From positions 2,475,501-2,539,500 of the forward strand of contig NZ_AP026709.1 of NCBI RefSeq assembly GCF_027923765.1: a stretch of DNA of 64,000 nucleotides. The letters are read 5' to 3'. The first letter of the stretch is position 1; each line of letters opens with the position of its first letter. The notes beneath the pieces were generated by a model. That model was not told the DNA's origin, did no database searches, and was given only the letters and a program-made list of their open reading frames with translations. The translations under genes were made by a program, and so were the position numbers. The DNA is from Pseudodesulfovibrio nedwellii. Its GTDB lineage: Bacteria; Desulfobacterota; Desulfovibrionia; Desulfovibrionales; Desulfovibrionaceae. Shown in pieces: positions 36,323 to 44,749 of this stretch.

Positions 36323-37000
36323 CTACGATGTCGGCTCTTTCAGCCTGTCGATCTTGTCTTGCAGATATTTTTCCATCTCGCGCCTATCCTTACGGAGACG
36401 AACGAGTTCCGATTCCAAAATTTGCAACTTGGCCTTAATGTCCGACGTGTCGAACGTCAACTTCAAAGCCATCTCCTCAATCTCAGCATCCTTCTGTTCA
36501 AGAGCCTGTGTCTGCTCAAGAAAATCATCAGGTATACTACCCTCAGAAACTGGAAGCTGCTTCAACTTCTTCTGGCTCCGAGCAAGAAGGACAAAGGCTG
36601 TCTTAAGCTTCTGAATATCTTCCTGCTGATTATCAATAATGGTCTTCTGATCAGCAATCACACCCATACAGGAAGCGACTTTGCCTATCACATCATTAAA
36701 AGTGGATGCCAATTCGGCATATCCTTCAGTACGAGGAGCAGGCACGTTTGCCCTATGATCGACTTCGATGGTCCGTGGAAACTCGGTTCGCAGGGCATCA
36801 TCAATCTCGGACGTCACACGTCCTTCACCGTACAAACGGGATATGCGCTCGAAAACAACGAGGGATTCTTCAGGGTACTTTGTGACACGCCCCATCTTGC
36901 GGCCCCCAAGAAAATCCTTGAATAGAGCAGCGTACCGACGAGCCGTCGGTGCAGGAATACGAGTGAGTTTGGCTATCTCAGCCACGGAAAGCCAATTCAT
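36323..37000 (-). CDS. MerR-type helix-turn-helix protein with long coiled coil
   Basis: This 225-aa protein has an N-terminal MerR-like winged helix (LSVAEIAKLTRIPAPTARRYAALFKDFLGGRKMGRVTKYPEESLVVFERISRLYGEG, about 4-61). It also has two coiled-coil stretches (about 115-150 and 165-222, the last KDRREMEKYLQDKIDRL). No metal-binding cysteines are seen in the effector region, so it is not a classical metal-responsive MerR. It may be a structural or nucleoid-type DNA-binding protein. It is the first gene of the minus-strand run to coaBC. Confidence 0.8.
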   Translation of the reverse strand: MNWLSVAEIAKLTRIPAPTARRYAALFKDFLGGRKMGRVTKYPEESLVVFERISRLYGEGRVTSEIDDALRTEFPRTIEVDHRANVPAPRTEGYAELASTFNDVIGKVASCMGVIADQKTIIDNQQEDIQKLKTAFVLLARSQKKLKQLPVSEGSIPDDFLEQTQALEQKDAEIEEMALKLTFDTSDIKAKLQILESELVRLRKDRREMEKYLQDKIDRLKEPTS

Positions 37001-37158
37001 GTATATGGAATACCATGAATACCGCCAATATCAAGCCCCAAGCGTAAAGTTAGGCATCTTAGAGCTAATTTATTGGTATAATTGAGAAAGAAAAAGATTC
37101 CGTTGAATTTCTAGGTGTTGTACAACACTGAGTTCATACAAAAGATGGATATATATTT

Positions 37159-38241
37159 ATGGAAATACCTGAAGATTACCTGCTTGAAAGCTACAATTAT
37201 GACCTTCCCGAGAAACAGATTGCCCAGGAACCGGCTGATCGTCGCGATGGCTCACGCCTTCTGGTACTGAACCGTAAGGCCGAAACAACGACGCCTTCCA
37301 CGTTCAAAGACCTACTGGATCACTTGCCTGACAATGCCTTGCTCGTGGCCAACAATTCCCGCGTCATTCCTGCTCGCATATTCGGCACCAAGGCGACCGG
37401 TGGCAGAGTGGAATTTCTGCTGCTCACGCCGCTGCCGCTCATTAGTCCAACAGAAAAAGATGGATGGATGACCGCTTCAGTCGAAGGCTTGCTTCGCGCA
37501 TCCAAGACACCCAAACCCGGGTCCACCATCACCTTTGCCGACGATTTTCGTCTGGTCACAGACACGGCAGGGGAATTTGGGCGTTGGCAGGTTGAATTGC
37601 AATGGAAGGGCGACCTAACAGAATTATTCACCCAACACGGCCATCTCCCGCTTCCGCCCTACATCAAACGGCCTGACTGCGAAGCAGACAGGGAGCGCTA
37701 TCAGACAACGTATGCCAATGAATCCAAAACCGGGTCTGTGGCTGCTCCCACAGCGGGACTGCATTTCACGCCCGAAATACGCGAAAAGATCAAGAGTAAA
37801 GGCATTGAGTGGGCTGAGGTCACACTCTATGTCGGATACGGAACGTTCAGTCCGGTCAGGGCCAAAGACATTCGTGACCACAGCATGCACTCCGAATACA
37901 TCGAGGTACCTGAAACAACCGCCGAAGCCATTCTCAAGGCAAAAGCGGAAGGTCGTCCCGTCATAGCGGTTGGTACCACGAGTGCCCGCACCATGGAGGG
38001 TATGGTTCGTGAATCTGGCCGAATCGGAAAATATGAAGGTGAAACAAATATTTTCATATCACCGGGCTATGATTTTAAGGTCATTGACGGTATCCTGACC
38101 AACTTCCATTTGCCAGAATCGTCGCTCATCATTATGATCTCGGCTCTCGCTGGAAGAAAAACCATTCTCTCAGCCTATGAGGTTGCTCTGAAAAACGGCT
38201 TTCGCTTTTTCTCCTATGGAGATGCGATGCTTATCATATAG
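37159..38241 (+). CDS. queA: S-adenosylmethionine:tRNA ribosyltransferase-isomerase QueA
   Basis: This 360-aa enzyme transfers the ribosyl part of SAM to preQ1 in tRNA, making epoxyqueuosine. Conserved stretches are YDLPEKQIAQEPADRRDGSRLL, VANNSRVIPARIFGTKATGG, GSVAAPTAGLHFT, VTLYVGYGTFSPVRAKDIRDHSMHSE, TTSARTMEG and TNFHLPESSLIIMISALAG. The length is normal. It is followed by the kor operon after 44 bp on the same strand and could be cotranscribed. No other queuosine gene is in the window. Confidence 0.96.
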   Translation: MEIPEDYLLESYNYDLPEKQIAQEPADRRDGSRLLVLNRKAETTTPSTFKDLLDHLPDNALLVANNSRVIPARIFGTKATGGRVEFLLLTPLPLISPTEKDGWMTASVEGLLRASKTPKPGSTITFADDFRLVTDTAGEFGRWQVELQWKGDLTELFTQHGHLPLPPYIKRPDCEADRERYQTTYANESKTGSVAAPTAGLHFTPEIREKIKSKGIEWAEVTLYVGYGTFSPVRAKDIRDHSMHSEYIEVPETTAEAILKAKAEGRPVIAVGTTSARTMEGMVRESGRIGKYEGETNIFISPGYDFKVIDGILTNFHLPESSLIIMISALAGRKTILSAYEVALKNGFRFFSYGDAMLII

Positions 38242-38285
38242 CTGGTTATAACCTTTTACTATCATTCACAGAACTGGAGTAATAC

Positions 38286-38519
38286 ATGTCTCGAATCGAG
38301 GTCCAGGAAGATAGGTGCAAAGGATGTTTGCTCTGCACCACCGTCTGCCCTGTTGACATCATCGTCCAGTCGGACCGGTTCAACGTCAGCGGCTACAAAG
38401 TTGCTGAGGTACCCGAAGCTGATGCGGACAAATGTACCGGTTGCGCATCCTGCGCCATGATCTGCCCAGATGTGGCGATCACCGTTTACCGCACCCCAAA
38501 AAAGAAGGGGGGCAAATAA
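38286..38519 (+). CDS. korD: 2-oxoacid:ferredoxin oxidoreductase, ferredoxin-like delta subunit
   Basis: This 77-aa protein binds two [4Fe-4S] clusters through CKGCLLCTTVCPVD and CTGCASCAMICPD. It passes electrons between the TPP-bound catalytic subunits and external ferredoxin. CTGGAG precedes the ATG. It is followed after 1 nt by the alpha subunit, starting the operon korDABC. Confidence 0.93.
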   Translation: MSRIEVQEDRCKGCLLCTTVCPVDIIVQSDRFNVSGYKVAEVPEADADKCTGCASCAMICPDVAITVYRTPKKKGGK

Positions 38520-38520
38520 C

Positions 38521-39591
38521 ATGACCCAAAAAGCAGAACGCATTTTTGTTAAAGGTAACGAAGCTATTGCACGCGGCGCTCTGGCTGCCAAGTGTCAATG
38601 TTTCTTCGGCTATCCGATCACGCCCCAGAACGACATCCCGGAATTCATGTCTTCGGAAATGATCAAGGCTGGCGGCGATTTCGTCCAAGCTGAATCCGAA
38701 GTGGCCGCAGCAAACATGCTGCTCGGTGCCGGTGCTACCGGTATCCGCGCCATGACTTCCTCCTCTTCACCGGGCATGTCCCTGAAGCAGGAAGCCATCT
38801 CATACATGGCCGGCTCCGAAGTCCCGGCGGTTATCGTCAACATGAACCGTGGTGGACCGGGTCTCGGTGACATCGGTCCGGCTCAGGGTGACTACTACCA
38901 GTCCACCCGAGGCGGCGGTCACGGTGATTATCGTCACTTCACCTTCGGCCCCGGCACTGTCCAGGAAGCCTACGACCTGACCATCCGCGCCTTTGATATC
39001 GCCTTTGAGCACCGCACACCGGTTCTCATCCTTGGTGATGCCATTCTCGGTCAGATGAAAGAACCCATCACTCCGTGGGAACCCGAAGGAGTTGAATCTG
39101 AAGGCGGACATGATTGGGCAATCAACGGTCGTGATGACGGTCGCGAAAAGCGTCTCATCAAATCCCTCTTCCTTCAGGAAGGTGAACTGGCCGAACAGAA
39201 CAAACATTTGCAAGCCAAGTACGACTCCTGGACCGATCTGGCCGAATGCGAAGAGTTTGAAACCGAAGACGCCGATCTCGTTATCTGCGCATACGGCTCC
39301 ATCGGCCGCATCGCCAAATCCGCCGTCCGCAAGTTCCGCAAGGAAGGCAAAAAAGTCGGCTTGTTCCGTCCCATCACGCTGTACCCGTTCCCGTCTGCAC
39401 AGCTCAAGGCACTCGCAGACCAAGGCAAGCGTTTCCTGACCATCGAACACAACCTGGGCCAGATGCTCGACGATGTCCGCCTCGCTATCCGTACAGTGAC
39501 CGATTCAGACTTCTATCCCATCTATCCCGGCAACCTGCCCACCCCGGACGAGCTCGAGGAGCCAATCCTCAAAAGCCTGGAGGGTAAATAA
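38521..39591 (+). CDS. korA: 2-oxoacid:ferredoxin oxidoreductase alpha subunit
   Basis: This 356-aa subunit has the pyrimidine-side domain of TPP-dependent 2-oxoacid oxidoreductases (CQCFFGYPITPQNDIPEFMSSEM, AESEVAAANMLLGAGATGIRAMTSSSSPGMSLKQEAISYMAGSEVP). Its C-terminal part is the transketolase-like domain II (ADLVICAYGSIGRIAKSAVRKFRKEGKKVGLFRPITLYPFP). With the other subunits it interconverts a 2-oxoacid plus CoA with acyl-CoA, CO2 and reduced ferredoxin. 2-oxoglutarate is assumed, but close relatives are annotated as the 2-oxoisovalerate enzyme VorB, so the substrate is open. ATG at 38521 follows korD by one base. Confidence 0.9.
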   Translation: MTQKAERIFVKGNEAIARGALAAKCQCFFGYPITPQNDIPEFMSSEMIKAGGDFVQAESEVAAANMLLGAGATGIRAMTSSSSPGMSLKQEAISYMAGSEVPAVIVNMNRGGPGLGDIGPAQGDYYQSTRGGGHGDYRHFTFGPGTVQEAYDLTIRAFDIAFEHRTPVLILGDAILGQMKEPITPWEPEGVESEGGHDWAINGRDDGREKRLIKSLFLQEGELAEQNKHLQAKYDSWTDLAECEEFETEDADLVICAYGSIGRIAKSAVRKFRKEGKKVGLFRPITLYPFPSAQLKALADQGKRFLTIEHNLGQMLDDVRLAIRTVTDSDFYPIYPGNLPTPDELEEPILKSLEGK

Positions 39592-40362
39592 ATGTCAGAA
39601 ATAAATGAAAAAATAGTATTCGAAAAGCCAGAATCCGTCATTGACCGGCCCACCCATTACTGTCCCGGCTGCCATCACGGCATCGCCCACAGACTGATCG
39701 GTGAGCTGCTCGACGAAATGAACCTGGCCGAAAAGACCCTTATGACAACCTCCATTGGTTGCTCGGTCTTCCTCTACAATTACCTGAACGTGGATGCTGT
39801 CGAAGCTCCCCATGGTCGCGCGCCTGCTGTCGCCACCGGCGTCAAACGTGCTCGCCCCGACCATTTCGTTTTCACCTATCAGGGTGACGGCGACCTGGCT
39901 TCCATCGGCATGGCCGAAATCATGCACGCCGCCAACCGTGGCGAAAAAATGTGTGTAATTTTCGTCAACAACACAGTCTACGGCATGACTGGCGGCCAGA
40001 TGGCCCCAACCACACTCATTGGTCAGACAACGACAACTACCCCCGCAGGGCGTTGCATGACCCACGAGGGTGCGCCCATCCGCATGACTGAAATCATCGC
40101 CTCCCTTGGTGGTGTCGCCTTTGCCGCACGCGGTTCTCTCGACTCGGTCAAGAACATCCGTAAAGCCAAAAAATACATAAAAAAAGCCTTCGAATTCCAG
40201 GTCAACAACACCGGATTCGGCTTTGTCGAACTGCTCTCCGGCTGCCCGACCAACTGGAAAATGACGCCGCTGCAAGCCAACGAACGTATCCAGAAGGAAA
40301 TGATCCCATACTTCCCACTCGGCATCTACAAGGATGTGTCTGAGGAAGGGGGTGTCTGCTAA
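39592..40362 (+). CDS. korB: 2-oxoacid:ferredoxin oxidoreductase beta subunit (TPP-binding)
   Basis: This 256-aa subunit carries the thiamine-diphosphate motif GDGDLASIGMAEIMHAANRGEKMCVIFVNNTVYGMTGGQMAPTT, where the GDGD to NN stretch binds Mg and diphosphate. YCPGCHHGIAHRLI with CPGC and SIGCSVFLYNYL are also characteristic. The ATG follows the korA stop with no gap, and its last base pairs with the korC start by 1-nt overlap. Substrate as for korA. Confidence 0.93.
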   Translation: MSEINEKIVFEKPESVIDRPTHYCPGCHHGIAHRLIGELLDEMNLAEKTLMTTSIGCSVFLYNYLNVDAVEAPHGRAPAVATGVKRARPDHFVFTYQGDGDLASIGMAEIMHAANRGEKMCVIFVNNTVYGMTGGQMAPTTLIGQTTTTTPAGRCMTHEGAPIRMTEIIASLGGVAFAARGSLDSVKNIRKAKKYIKKAFEFQVNNTGFGFVELLSGCPTNWKMTPLQANERIQKEMIPYFPLGIYKDVSEEGGVC

Positions 40363-40904
40363 TGCGTTACATAGATTCCATTATCGCGGGTTTCGGCGGC
40401 CAGGGCGTCATGCTCATTGGCAATCTGCTGGCCTACGCAGGCATGAAAGACGGCCTTAACGTCACCTACATCCCGGTCTACGGCCCGGAAATGCGTGGCG
40501 GTACCGCCAACTGCACAGTCGTGCTTTCCCAAGAAGACATTGGCTCGCCCATCATTCACAGGCCCAAATCGCTCATCGCCATGAACCGCCCGTCTCTGGA
40601 CAAGTTCCAGACACGTGTAGAAGACGGCGGAGTGCATATCATCAACTCCTCGCTCATCGACATGGAGTTGGCTGATACTGATCGTCTGAAATGCTACGGC
40701 GTTCCCTGCAACGAGATCGCCGACAAGCTGGGTAACACCCGCATGGCCAATATGGTCGCCATCGGTGCATTTGTGCAGGCTACCGGAATCATATCTCTCG
40801 ACGCCGTCATCGGCTCCCTTGAGAACGTGATCTCCGCGCGCTATCACAAGCTCATTCCCGCCAACACAGAAGCCATCAAGGCCGGCGCCAAGCACGTCAG
40901 CTAG
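40362..40904 (+). CDS. korC: 2-oxoacid:ferredoxin oxidoreductase gamma subunit
   Basis: This 180-aa subunit has the POR gamma fold: IIAGFGGQGVMLIGNLLAYAGMKDGLNVTYIPVYGPEMRGGTANCTVVLS at the N-terminus and NTRMANMVAIGAFVQATG near the end. It closes the complex near the CoA site. It overlaps korB by one base and is followed by a very strong terminator. Confidence 0.93.
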   Translation: MRYIDSIIAGFGGQGVMLIGNLLAYAGMKDGLNVTYIPVYGPEMRGGTANCTVVLSQEDIGSPIIHRPKSLIAMNRPSLDKFQTRVEDGGVHIINSSLIDMELADTDRLKCYGVPCNEIADKLGNTRMANMVAIGAFVQATGIISLDAVIGSLENVISARYHKLIPANTEAIKAGAKHVS

Positions 40905-40924
40905 ATCGGTTACTCGGTTTAATT

Positions 40925-40966
40925 AAAAGCCCGCTGTCAGCATCTGCTGACAGCGGGCTTTTTTGT
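40925..40966 (+). terminator. Strong terminator of the kor operon
   Basis: AAAAGCCCGCTGTCAGCA pairs exactly with TGCTGACAGCGGGCTTTT, then T continues. The stem is 15 or more bp with a 2-nt centre; it would work on the + strand and perhaps also in reverse. Confidence 0.93.
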
Positions 40967-41156
40967 CTCCGACGGCTAGGGGGGCGAGGGTAAAATCAAG
41001 ACAAAGAAATTAAGAAGACTGTCAAGATGACTATTTATACCTATCGAATGATTTGAGTATACATTCCTTCACATTTCAAGGAATTGGGGAAAACCGGGGA
41101 TATGGTGGTCTGGATTCTCAGGGGTGATCCTTGAGAACGAAACTGTGGAGGATAAA

Positions 41157-42182
41157 ATGATTCCATATTCCTATTCACTCAAGCACGACCAAAATGGTCG
41201 CATTATGGAAAAAACCGAAACTGTGAGCGGCAAGGCTGTCGTATGGAAATATTCATATGACAAAAAAGGTCGGCTGCAGGAAGCGCATCTTGACGGGCGA
41301 CTGATCTGTCAGTGCCACTATGACAAAGAAGGGCGCCGCATGCGCGATTACCTTCCGACCACAGCTGGCGCGAACTACCGGGATTACACCTACACCATGG
41401 AGAACCGGCTGCTTCGGGCTGGAAATAATTCGTACACACACGATGATAGCGGATTCCGGTCCATCTGGTCCCATGGCGGCACCTATTATCTATACAAATA
41501 TTCGCACGATTACCGCCTGCTCAGGATGGAGGTGGAAGATCAGAATCGGGTCTTCACCTACCGTCATGACGACAACGGCCAACGCATTGCCAAGTATTGC
41601 AACGGCCAGTTGGTCGAGGCATACGCATGGCTCGATTTCGTCCGCCTTGTCGGCTTTCATGACGGACAACACGGATACGAATTCGCCTATCAGGACGAAA
41701 CCCGCACCCCATACGCAATGCGCCGGGATGATGGAGTAATCGCCTACCTCTTCTATGACCAAGTTGGAAGTCTCCGAGTCGTTGCCGACCTGGAAAGCAA
41801 TGTGATACAGGAAATTCTGTACGATCCATTTGGCGGCATCATTGAAGACACTCAACCGGACCTGCACATCCCAATCGGCTATGCCCGAGGCCTGCACGAC
41901 CGCGACCTCGGCTTCGTCCGCTTCGGCTGGCGCGACTACGATGCAAACACCAGCAGATGGACCGCCCCGTACCCCATCGGCGACAAAGGTGGCGACTCAG
42001 ATTGGTATGGGTATTGTCTGGATGATCCGATGAACAGTGTAGACCCATTGGGGTTGATCCTATGCAAGGTCTCATTAACCTTGGCGGCCAATATATTGGC
42101 ATTCATGAAAGGCTCCCCATATTGGCACATGGCCAATGTGGATTACCAGATGGCGTCGGCCAAAGTCCCTTGCATGGGGTAG
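41157..42182 (+). CDS. RHS/YD-repeat core fragment, truncated at both ends
   Basis: This 341-aa protein consists of YD-type repeats (about 1-230, such as YSYDKKGRLQEAHLDGRLICQCHYDKEGRRMRDY). It ends in the RHS core signature GYARGLHDRDLGFVRFGWRDYDANTSRWTAPYPIG, with GYCLDDPMNSVDPLGL near 285-300. Full RHS proteins are much longer, with N-terminal delivery regions and a toxic C-terminal tip. Here only the core is left, followed by about 41 unrelated residues. It has no signal peptide. Its last 40 nt are antisense to the end of the gspN-like gene. The ATG at 41157 has GGAGG upstream. It is likely an orphan cassette or remnant; expression is possible. Confidence 0.8.
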   Translation: MIPYSYSLKHDQNGRIMEKTETVSGKAVVWKYSYDKKGRLQEAHLDGRLICQCHYDKEGRRMRDYLPTTAGANYRDYTYTMENRLLRAGNNSYTHDDSGFRSIWSHGGTYYLYKYSHDYRLLRMEVEDQNRVFTYRHDDNGQRIAKYCNGQLVEAYAWLDFVRLVGFHDGQHGYEFAYQDETRTPYAMRRDDGVIAYLFYDQVGSLRVVADLESNVIQEILYDPFGGIIEDTQPDLHIPIGYARGLHDRDLGFVRFGWRDYDANTSRWTAPYPIGDKGGDSDWYGYCLDDPMNSVDPLGLILCKVSLTLAANILAFMKGSPYWHMANVDYQMASAKVPCMG

Positions 42183-42889
42183 GGGAAGGATTCGCGGCCC
42201 ACGGTCATTTCGCCGGTGAGCGTAAACGTAGTGCGAAAAAGATCGTTGGGGTCAATAATTGCTGAACCGGTCGATTTATACATGATGGGAGCCATCATGG
42301 AAAAATCGCGGATATTCATTTTTTCATTTTCAATTTCAGCGGTAAAAGCAAAATCTTCAACGCTCTTGTCGCCGGGCAGGACCAGCCGTTGTGATCGGAT
42401 ATCCACCCAGCCAGAATGCGGAAGTTTGGCTCCATCCGGCAGGAACAGACTGCCTGAAGCACGCAAAGTGCCCTTGAAATCACCGAAACCAAGCAAATAT
42501 GTCAGGTTGAGGTCTCCTTCAAACTCGAACACCCCATTCGAAAACAATTCCAAAGTACACTCAGGCCCGCCGGTATCGAGTCGAACAGTAGCCAGCGGAG
42601 AAAAGCCCATGGTCACATAGGCACGCTTGAAATGAAGAGCGCCCGGAGTTTGGGCCACCGTGACCTTAAAATCTCGCACACGAAAACTGAACGGACCATC
42701 TCGGTCCAGTCCTTCCCAGGTCATCCCCACAGAGGGAAGTTGTTCATCAACACGGGTCAAAGCAGACGCCCATATCTTATCCCACGGCGTAAACAGTGCG
42801 ATTCCGATCAGGAACCCCAGCATAATAAGAAAAAAACGAACCAGGATTCTTCCAGGCAGTGAGGAATTTGTTTGCAAAGAGGGTTTCAT
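42143..42889 (-). CDS. gspN: Type II secretion GspN-like protein
   Basis: This 248-aa protein has an N-terminal membrane helix (about 14-36) and a periplasmic beta-rich domain (TWEGLDRDGPFSFRVRDFKVTV, GDFKGTLRASGSLFLP). It fits GspN/AsmA-like proteins of type II secretion or type IV pilus systems. The start at 42889 has GAGGG upstream. It is the third gene of a tight L-M-N-like cluster, with a 10-nt gap to the M-like gene. The assignment relies on layout and order more than motifs. Confidence 0.66.
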   Translation of the reverse strand: MKPSLQTNSSLPGRILVRFFLIMLGFLIGIALFTPWDKIWASALTRVDEQLPSVGMTWEGLDRDGPFSFRVRDFKVTVAQTPGALHFKRAYVTMGFSPLATVRLDTGGPECTLELFSNGVFEFEGDLNLTYLLGFGDFKGTLRASGSLFLPDGAKLPHSGWVDIRSQRLVLPGDKSVEDFAFTAEIENEKMNIRDFSMMAPIMYKSTGSAIIDPNDLFRTTFTLTGEMTVGRESFPYPMQGTLADAIW

Positions 42890-42899
42890 CGCAGCCCTC

Positions 42900-43397
42900 T
42901 CATCGTGCCAGCACGAGATGTACGTCTGCCAGACGCGGATCATCGTTGTTACGGGTCAACGTAAAATCAGGGGTTTGCAGGCTGGCGCGATCACGTAAAT
43001 CTTGCAAAAAATCCGTCAACATAATCAGCGTAAGACCAGTAAATGTAACCTGTACTCCTTCTACATTCTCATCGAGGTGAGTGGAACGAATGGAGGTCAG
43101 ACGATCTTCAAGCATCCTGTCGTCAATGATGCGCCACGTGGCATCCTTGGCCGACAGATGAGCGAGATCACCTCGTTTGGCACGCAAAGATTGTATGCCA
43201 TGCACAATGGGCACAACCCGTGCGTACTGTTCCTTTTCCGCCTCAATCTGTTGAAGAAGGGTGTTGGTAAAAATATATGCGCCCACGAACACAGAAAAAA
43301 AGACTCCTGCCAGACCAAACAGCGCCATCTTAAAAAATCGCTGCTGAGCATCAGGAGGCCAACTGCTCCATGGATATGTTCGTTGAGTGCGAGCCAT
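42900..43397 (-). CDS. Type II secretion GspM/PilO-like protein
   Basis: This 165-aa protein has a short cytoplasmic basic N-terminus, one membrane helix (about 24-45), a coiled coil (QQIEAEKEQYARVV) and a small ferredoxin-like periplasmic domain ending DLRDRASLQTPDFTLTRNNDDPRLADVHLVLAR. That is the plan of GspM and PilO. It starts directly after the stop of the L-like gene. It should help assemble an inner-membrane platform. No sequence motif separates GspM from PilO here. Confidence 0.65.
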   Translation of the reverse strand: MARTQRTYPWSSWPPDAQQRFFKMALFGLAGVFFSVFVGAYIFTNTLLQQIEAEKEQYARVVPIVHGIQSLRAKRGDLAHLSAKDATWRIIDDRMLEDRLTSIRSTHLDENVEGVQVTFTGLTLIMLTDFLQDLRDRASLQTPDFTLTRNNDDPRLADVHLVLAR

Positions 43398-43913
43398 TTA
43401 TTGCAACTCCACATTCAGACTAAAAACTATACGGTCGCCCACAGGGTCACTTTTATACAACGAAAAAAGGTAATGATCATCATCAGTCAGCTTATCAAAA
43501 TACGTGGTAAATCCTTGTTCATCCCCAGCAAAAGAGCCTCGTACGCGCCCGGTCTTGCCGCTCAAGGTTATGCCCTCCAACCGCAAATTTTCATCCGCAG
43601 GACGACTCAAAGCCGCAAGCAATTTGAGCGGATCCAGCCCGATGCTATTGGTAGCCAGAAGTTTGCCGTGTTCAAACTGCAAACGTCCGAACGGCGAGGT
43701 ACCTATATCCTGCCCGAGAGCTGACATATACTGCGCGTTTATCTCACTTCGAATTTCTTCAAGCTGATTATAATGAAAAAGATAGCGCAATCCCTGTCCG
43801 CCAAGGAAAAGACTACCAATAACAAACACCCAGACAAAATTCCGAAGGAATCGTCTGGACGTCTTGCCGGACCTGAATACAGGTATTTTACTGTTGGATT
43901 CTGACTTCGTCAT
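43398..43913 (-). CDS. GspL C-terminal/PilN-like protein
   Basis: This 171-aa protein has a basic N-terminus, a membrane helix (about 24-45), a coiled-coil linker and a periplasmic domain (LDPLKLLAALSRPADENLRLEGITLSGKTGRVRGSFAGDEQGFTTYFDKL). This matches the C-terminal half of GspL, or PilN. The cytoplasmic actin-like half of GspL that binds the ATPase is missing, and the upstream DNA does not encode it. It may be a split form partnering a distant protein, or a remnant. The ATG at 43913 has only a weak ribosome binding site. Confidence 0.62.
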   Translation of the reverse strand: MTKSESNSKIPVFRSGKTSRRFLRNFVWVFVIGSLFLGGQGLRYLFHYNQLEEIRSEINAQYMSALGQDIGTSPFGRLQFEHGKLLATNSIGLDPLKLLAALSRPADENLRLEGITLSGKTGRVRGSFAGDEQGFTTYFDKLTDDDHYLFSLYKSDPVGDRIVFSLNVELQ

Positions 43914-44074
43914 AACTCTGATGCATTGAATACGCGAAACCCCGACACTGAGCAAGCCATGCCCACATTCGAAACACCAAACAAGAATCCGCAAAACAAA
44001 AAACGACGTACCACGTTATACACGCAATACGCCGTCCACAAAGAATATTTTTCCACTCCGCACCAACACCGCGA

Positions 44075-44195
44075 GGCTTGGGAGAGTGATACAGATGCTC
44101 GGCGAAAGGATTTGAGTTTCCCACAGTCGTAGCCTAGCTACAATGAGGACAGACTCAATCCTTCCAACGACACAGATGCGCCGCTATCGCAAGCC
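44075..44195. repeat. 121-bp ERIC-like palindromic repeat, copy 1
   Basis: It begins GGCTTGGGAG and ends CTATCGCAAGCC, forming a large imperfect palindrome. Inner stems are AAAGGATTTGAGT with ACTCAATCCTT and GTAGC-CTA-GCTAC at the tip. It is about 85-90 percent identical to 47031-47151 and exactly as long. It sits 4 nt from the purE stop and so lies in the purE 3' region. Confidence 0.85.
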
Positions 44196-44198
44196 GAC

Positions 44199-44681
44199 TT
44201 ACAAGCTCTCAGCAGCTCTTTCAACCGACTCCTTGAAACCTTCACGAGCATCCAGAATTTTCTGCGTCAGTCCGTCATCATGCAAAGCAAGAATCTGGGC
44301 AGCCAGCCATGCAGCGTTCTTGGCACCGACCTTATCCAATGCAAGTGTACCGACCGGGAAACCCGGAGGCATCTGCACAGTGGCAAGCATCGCATCCATA
44401 CCACCGAACGGAGAACCGGCCAGTGGCACGCCGAGTACGGGCTTGGTGGTCTTGGCGGCAACAGCTCCTGCAAGATGTGCGGCCAGACCTGCGGCACAGA
44501 TAAACACCTGCGCACCATCAGCTTCAAATTCTTCAACCAATCGTGCCGTCCGTTCCGGTGTCCGGTGTGCGGAAGACACCGTAAAAACATGATCAATCCC
44601 CAACTCTTTCAGTAAATCAGAGCAAGGACGCATCTTGTCTTCATCGGAAATTGACCCCATGAAAATTACAACCTTAGGCAT
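44199..44681 (-). CDS. purE: N5-carboxyaminoimidazole ribonucleotide mutase PurE
   Basis: This 160-aa class I PurE moves the carboxyl group of N5-CAIR to form CAIR in purine synthesis. [17 protein letters not shown] near the start, [17 protein letters not shown] and [24 protein letters not shown] with [23 protein letters not shown] are diagnostic, including the catalytic His in SSAHRTP. The ATG at 44681 has AGAGGGAAG upstream. It is 68 nt downstream of purD on the same strand. Confidence 0.96.
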   Translation of the reverse strand: MPKVVIFMGSISDEDKMRPCSDLLKELGIDHVFTVSSAHRTPERTARLVEEFEADGAQVFICAAGLAAHLAGAVAAKTTKPVLGVPLAGSPFGGMDAMLATVQMPPGFPVGTLALDKVGAKNAAWLAAQILALHDDGLTQKILDAREGFKESVERAAESL

Positions 44682-44749
44682 CTCTCTTCCCTCTCGATTG
44701 TCCGTTAAAAAAAAGTGCGCCCAATTCAGGCGCACTCGTTTTCACGTAT

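Noticed and set aside
42062-42265. Continuation of the RHS protein in another frame, suggesting a frameshifted toxin tip
   Set aside because: Most of this frame is antisense to the gspN-like coding region and shows no toxin motif; a truncation is simpler.
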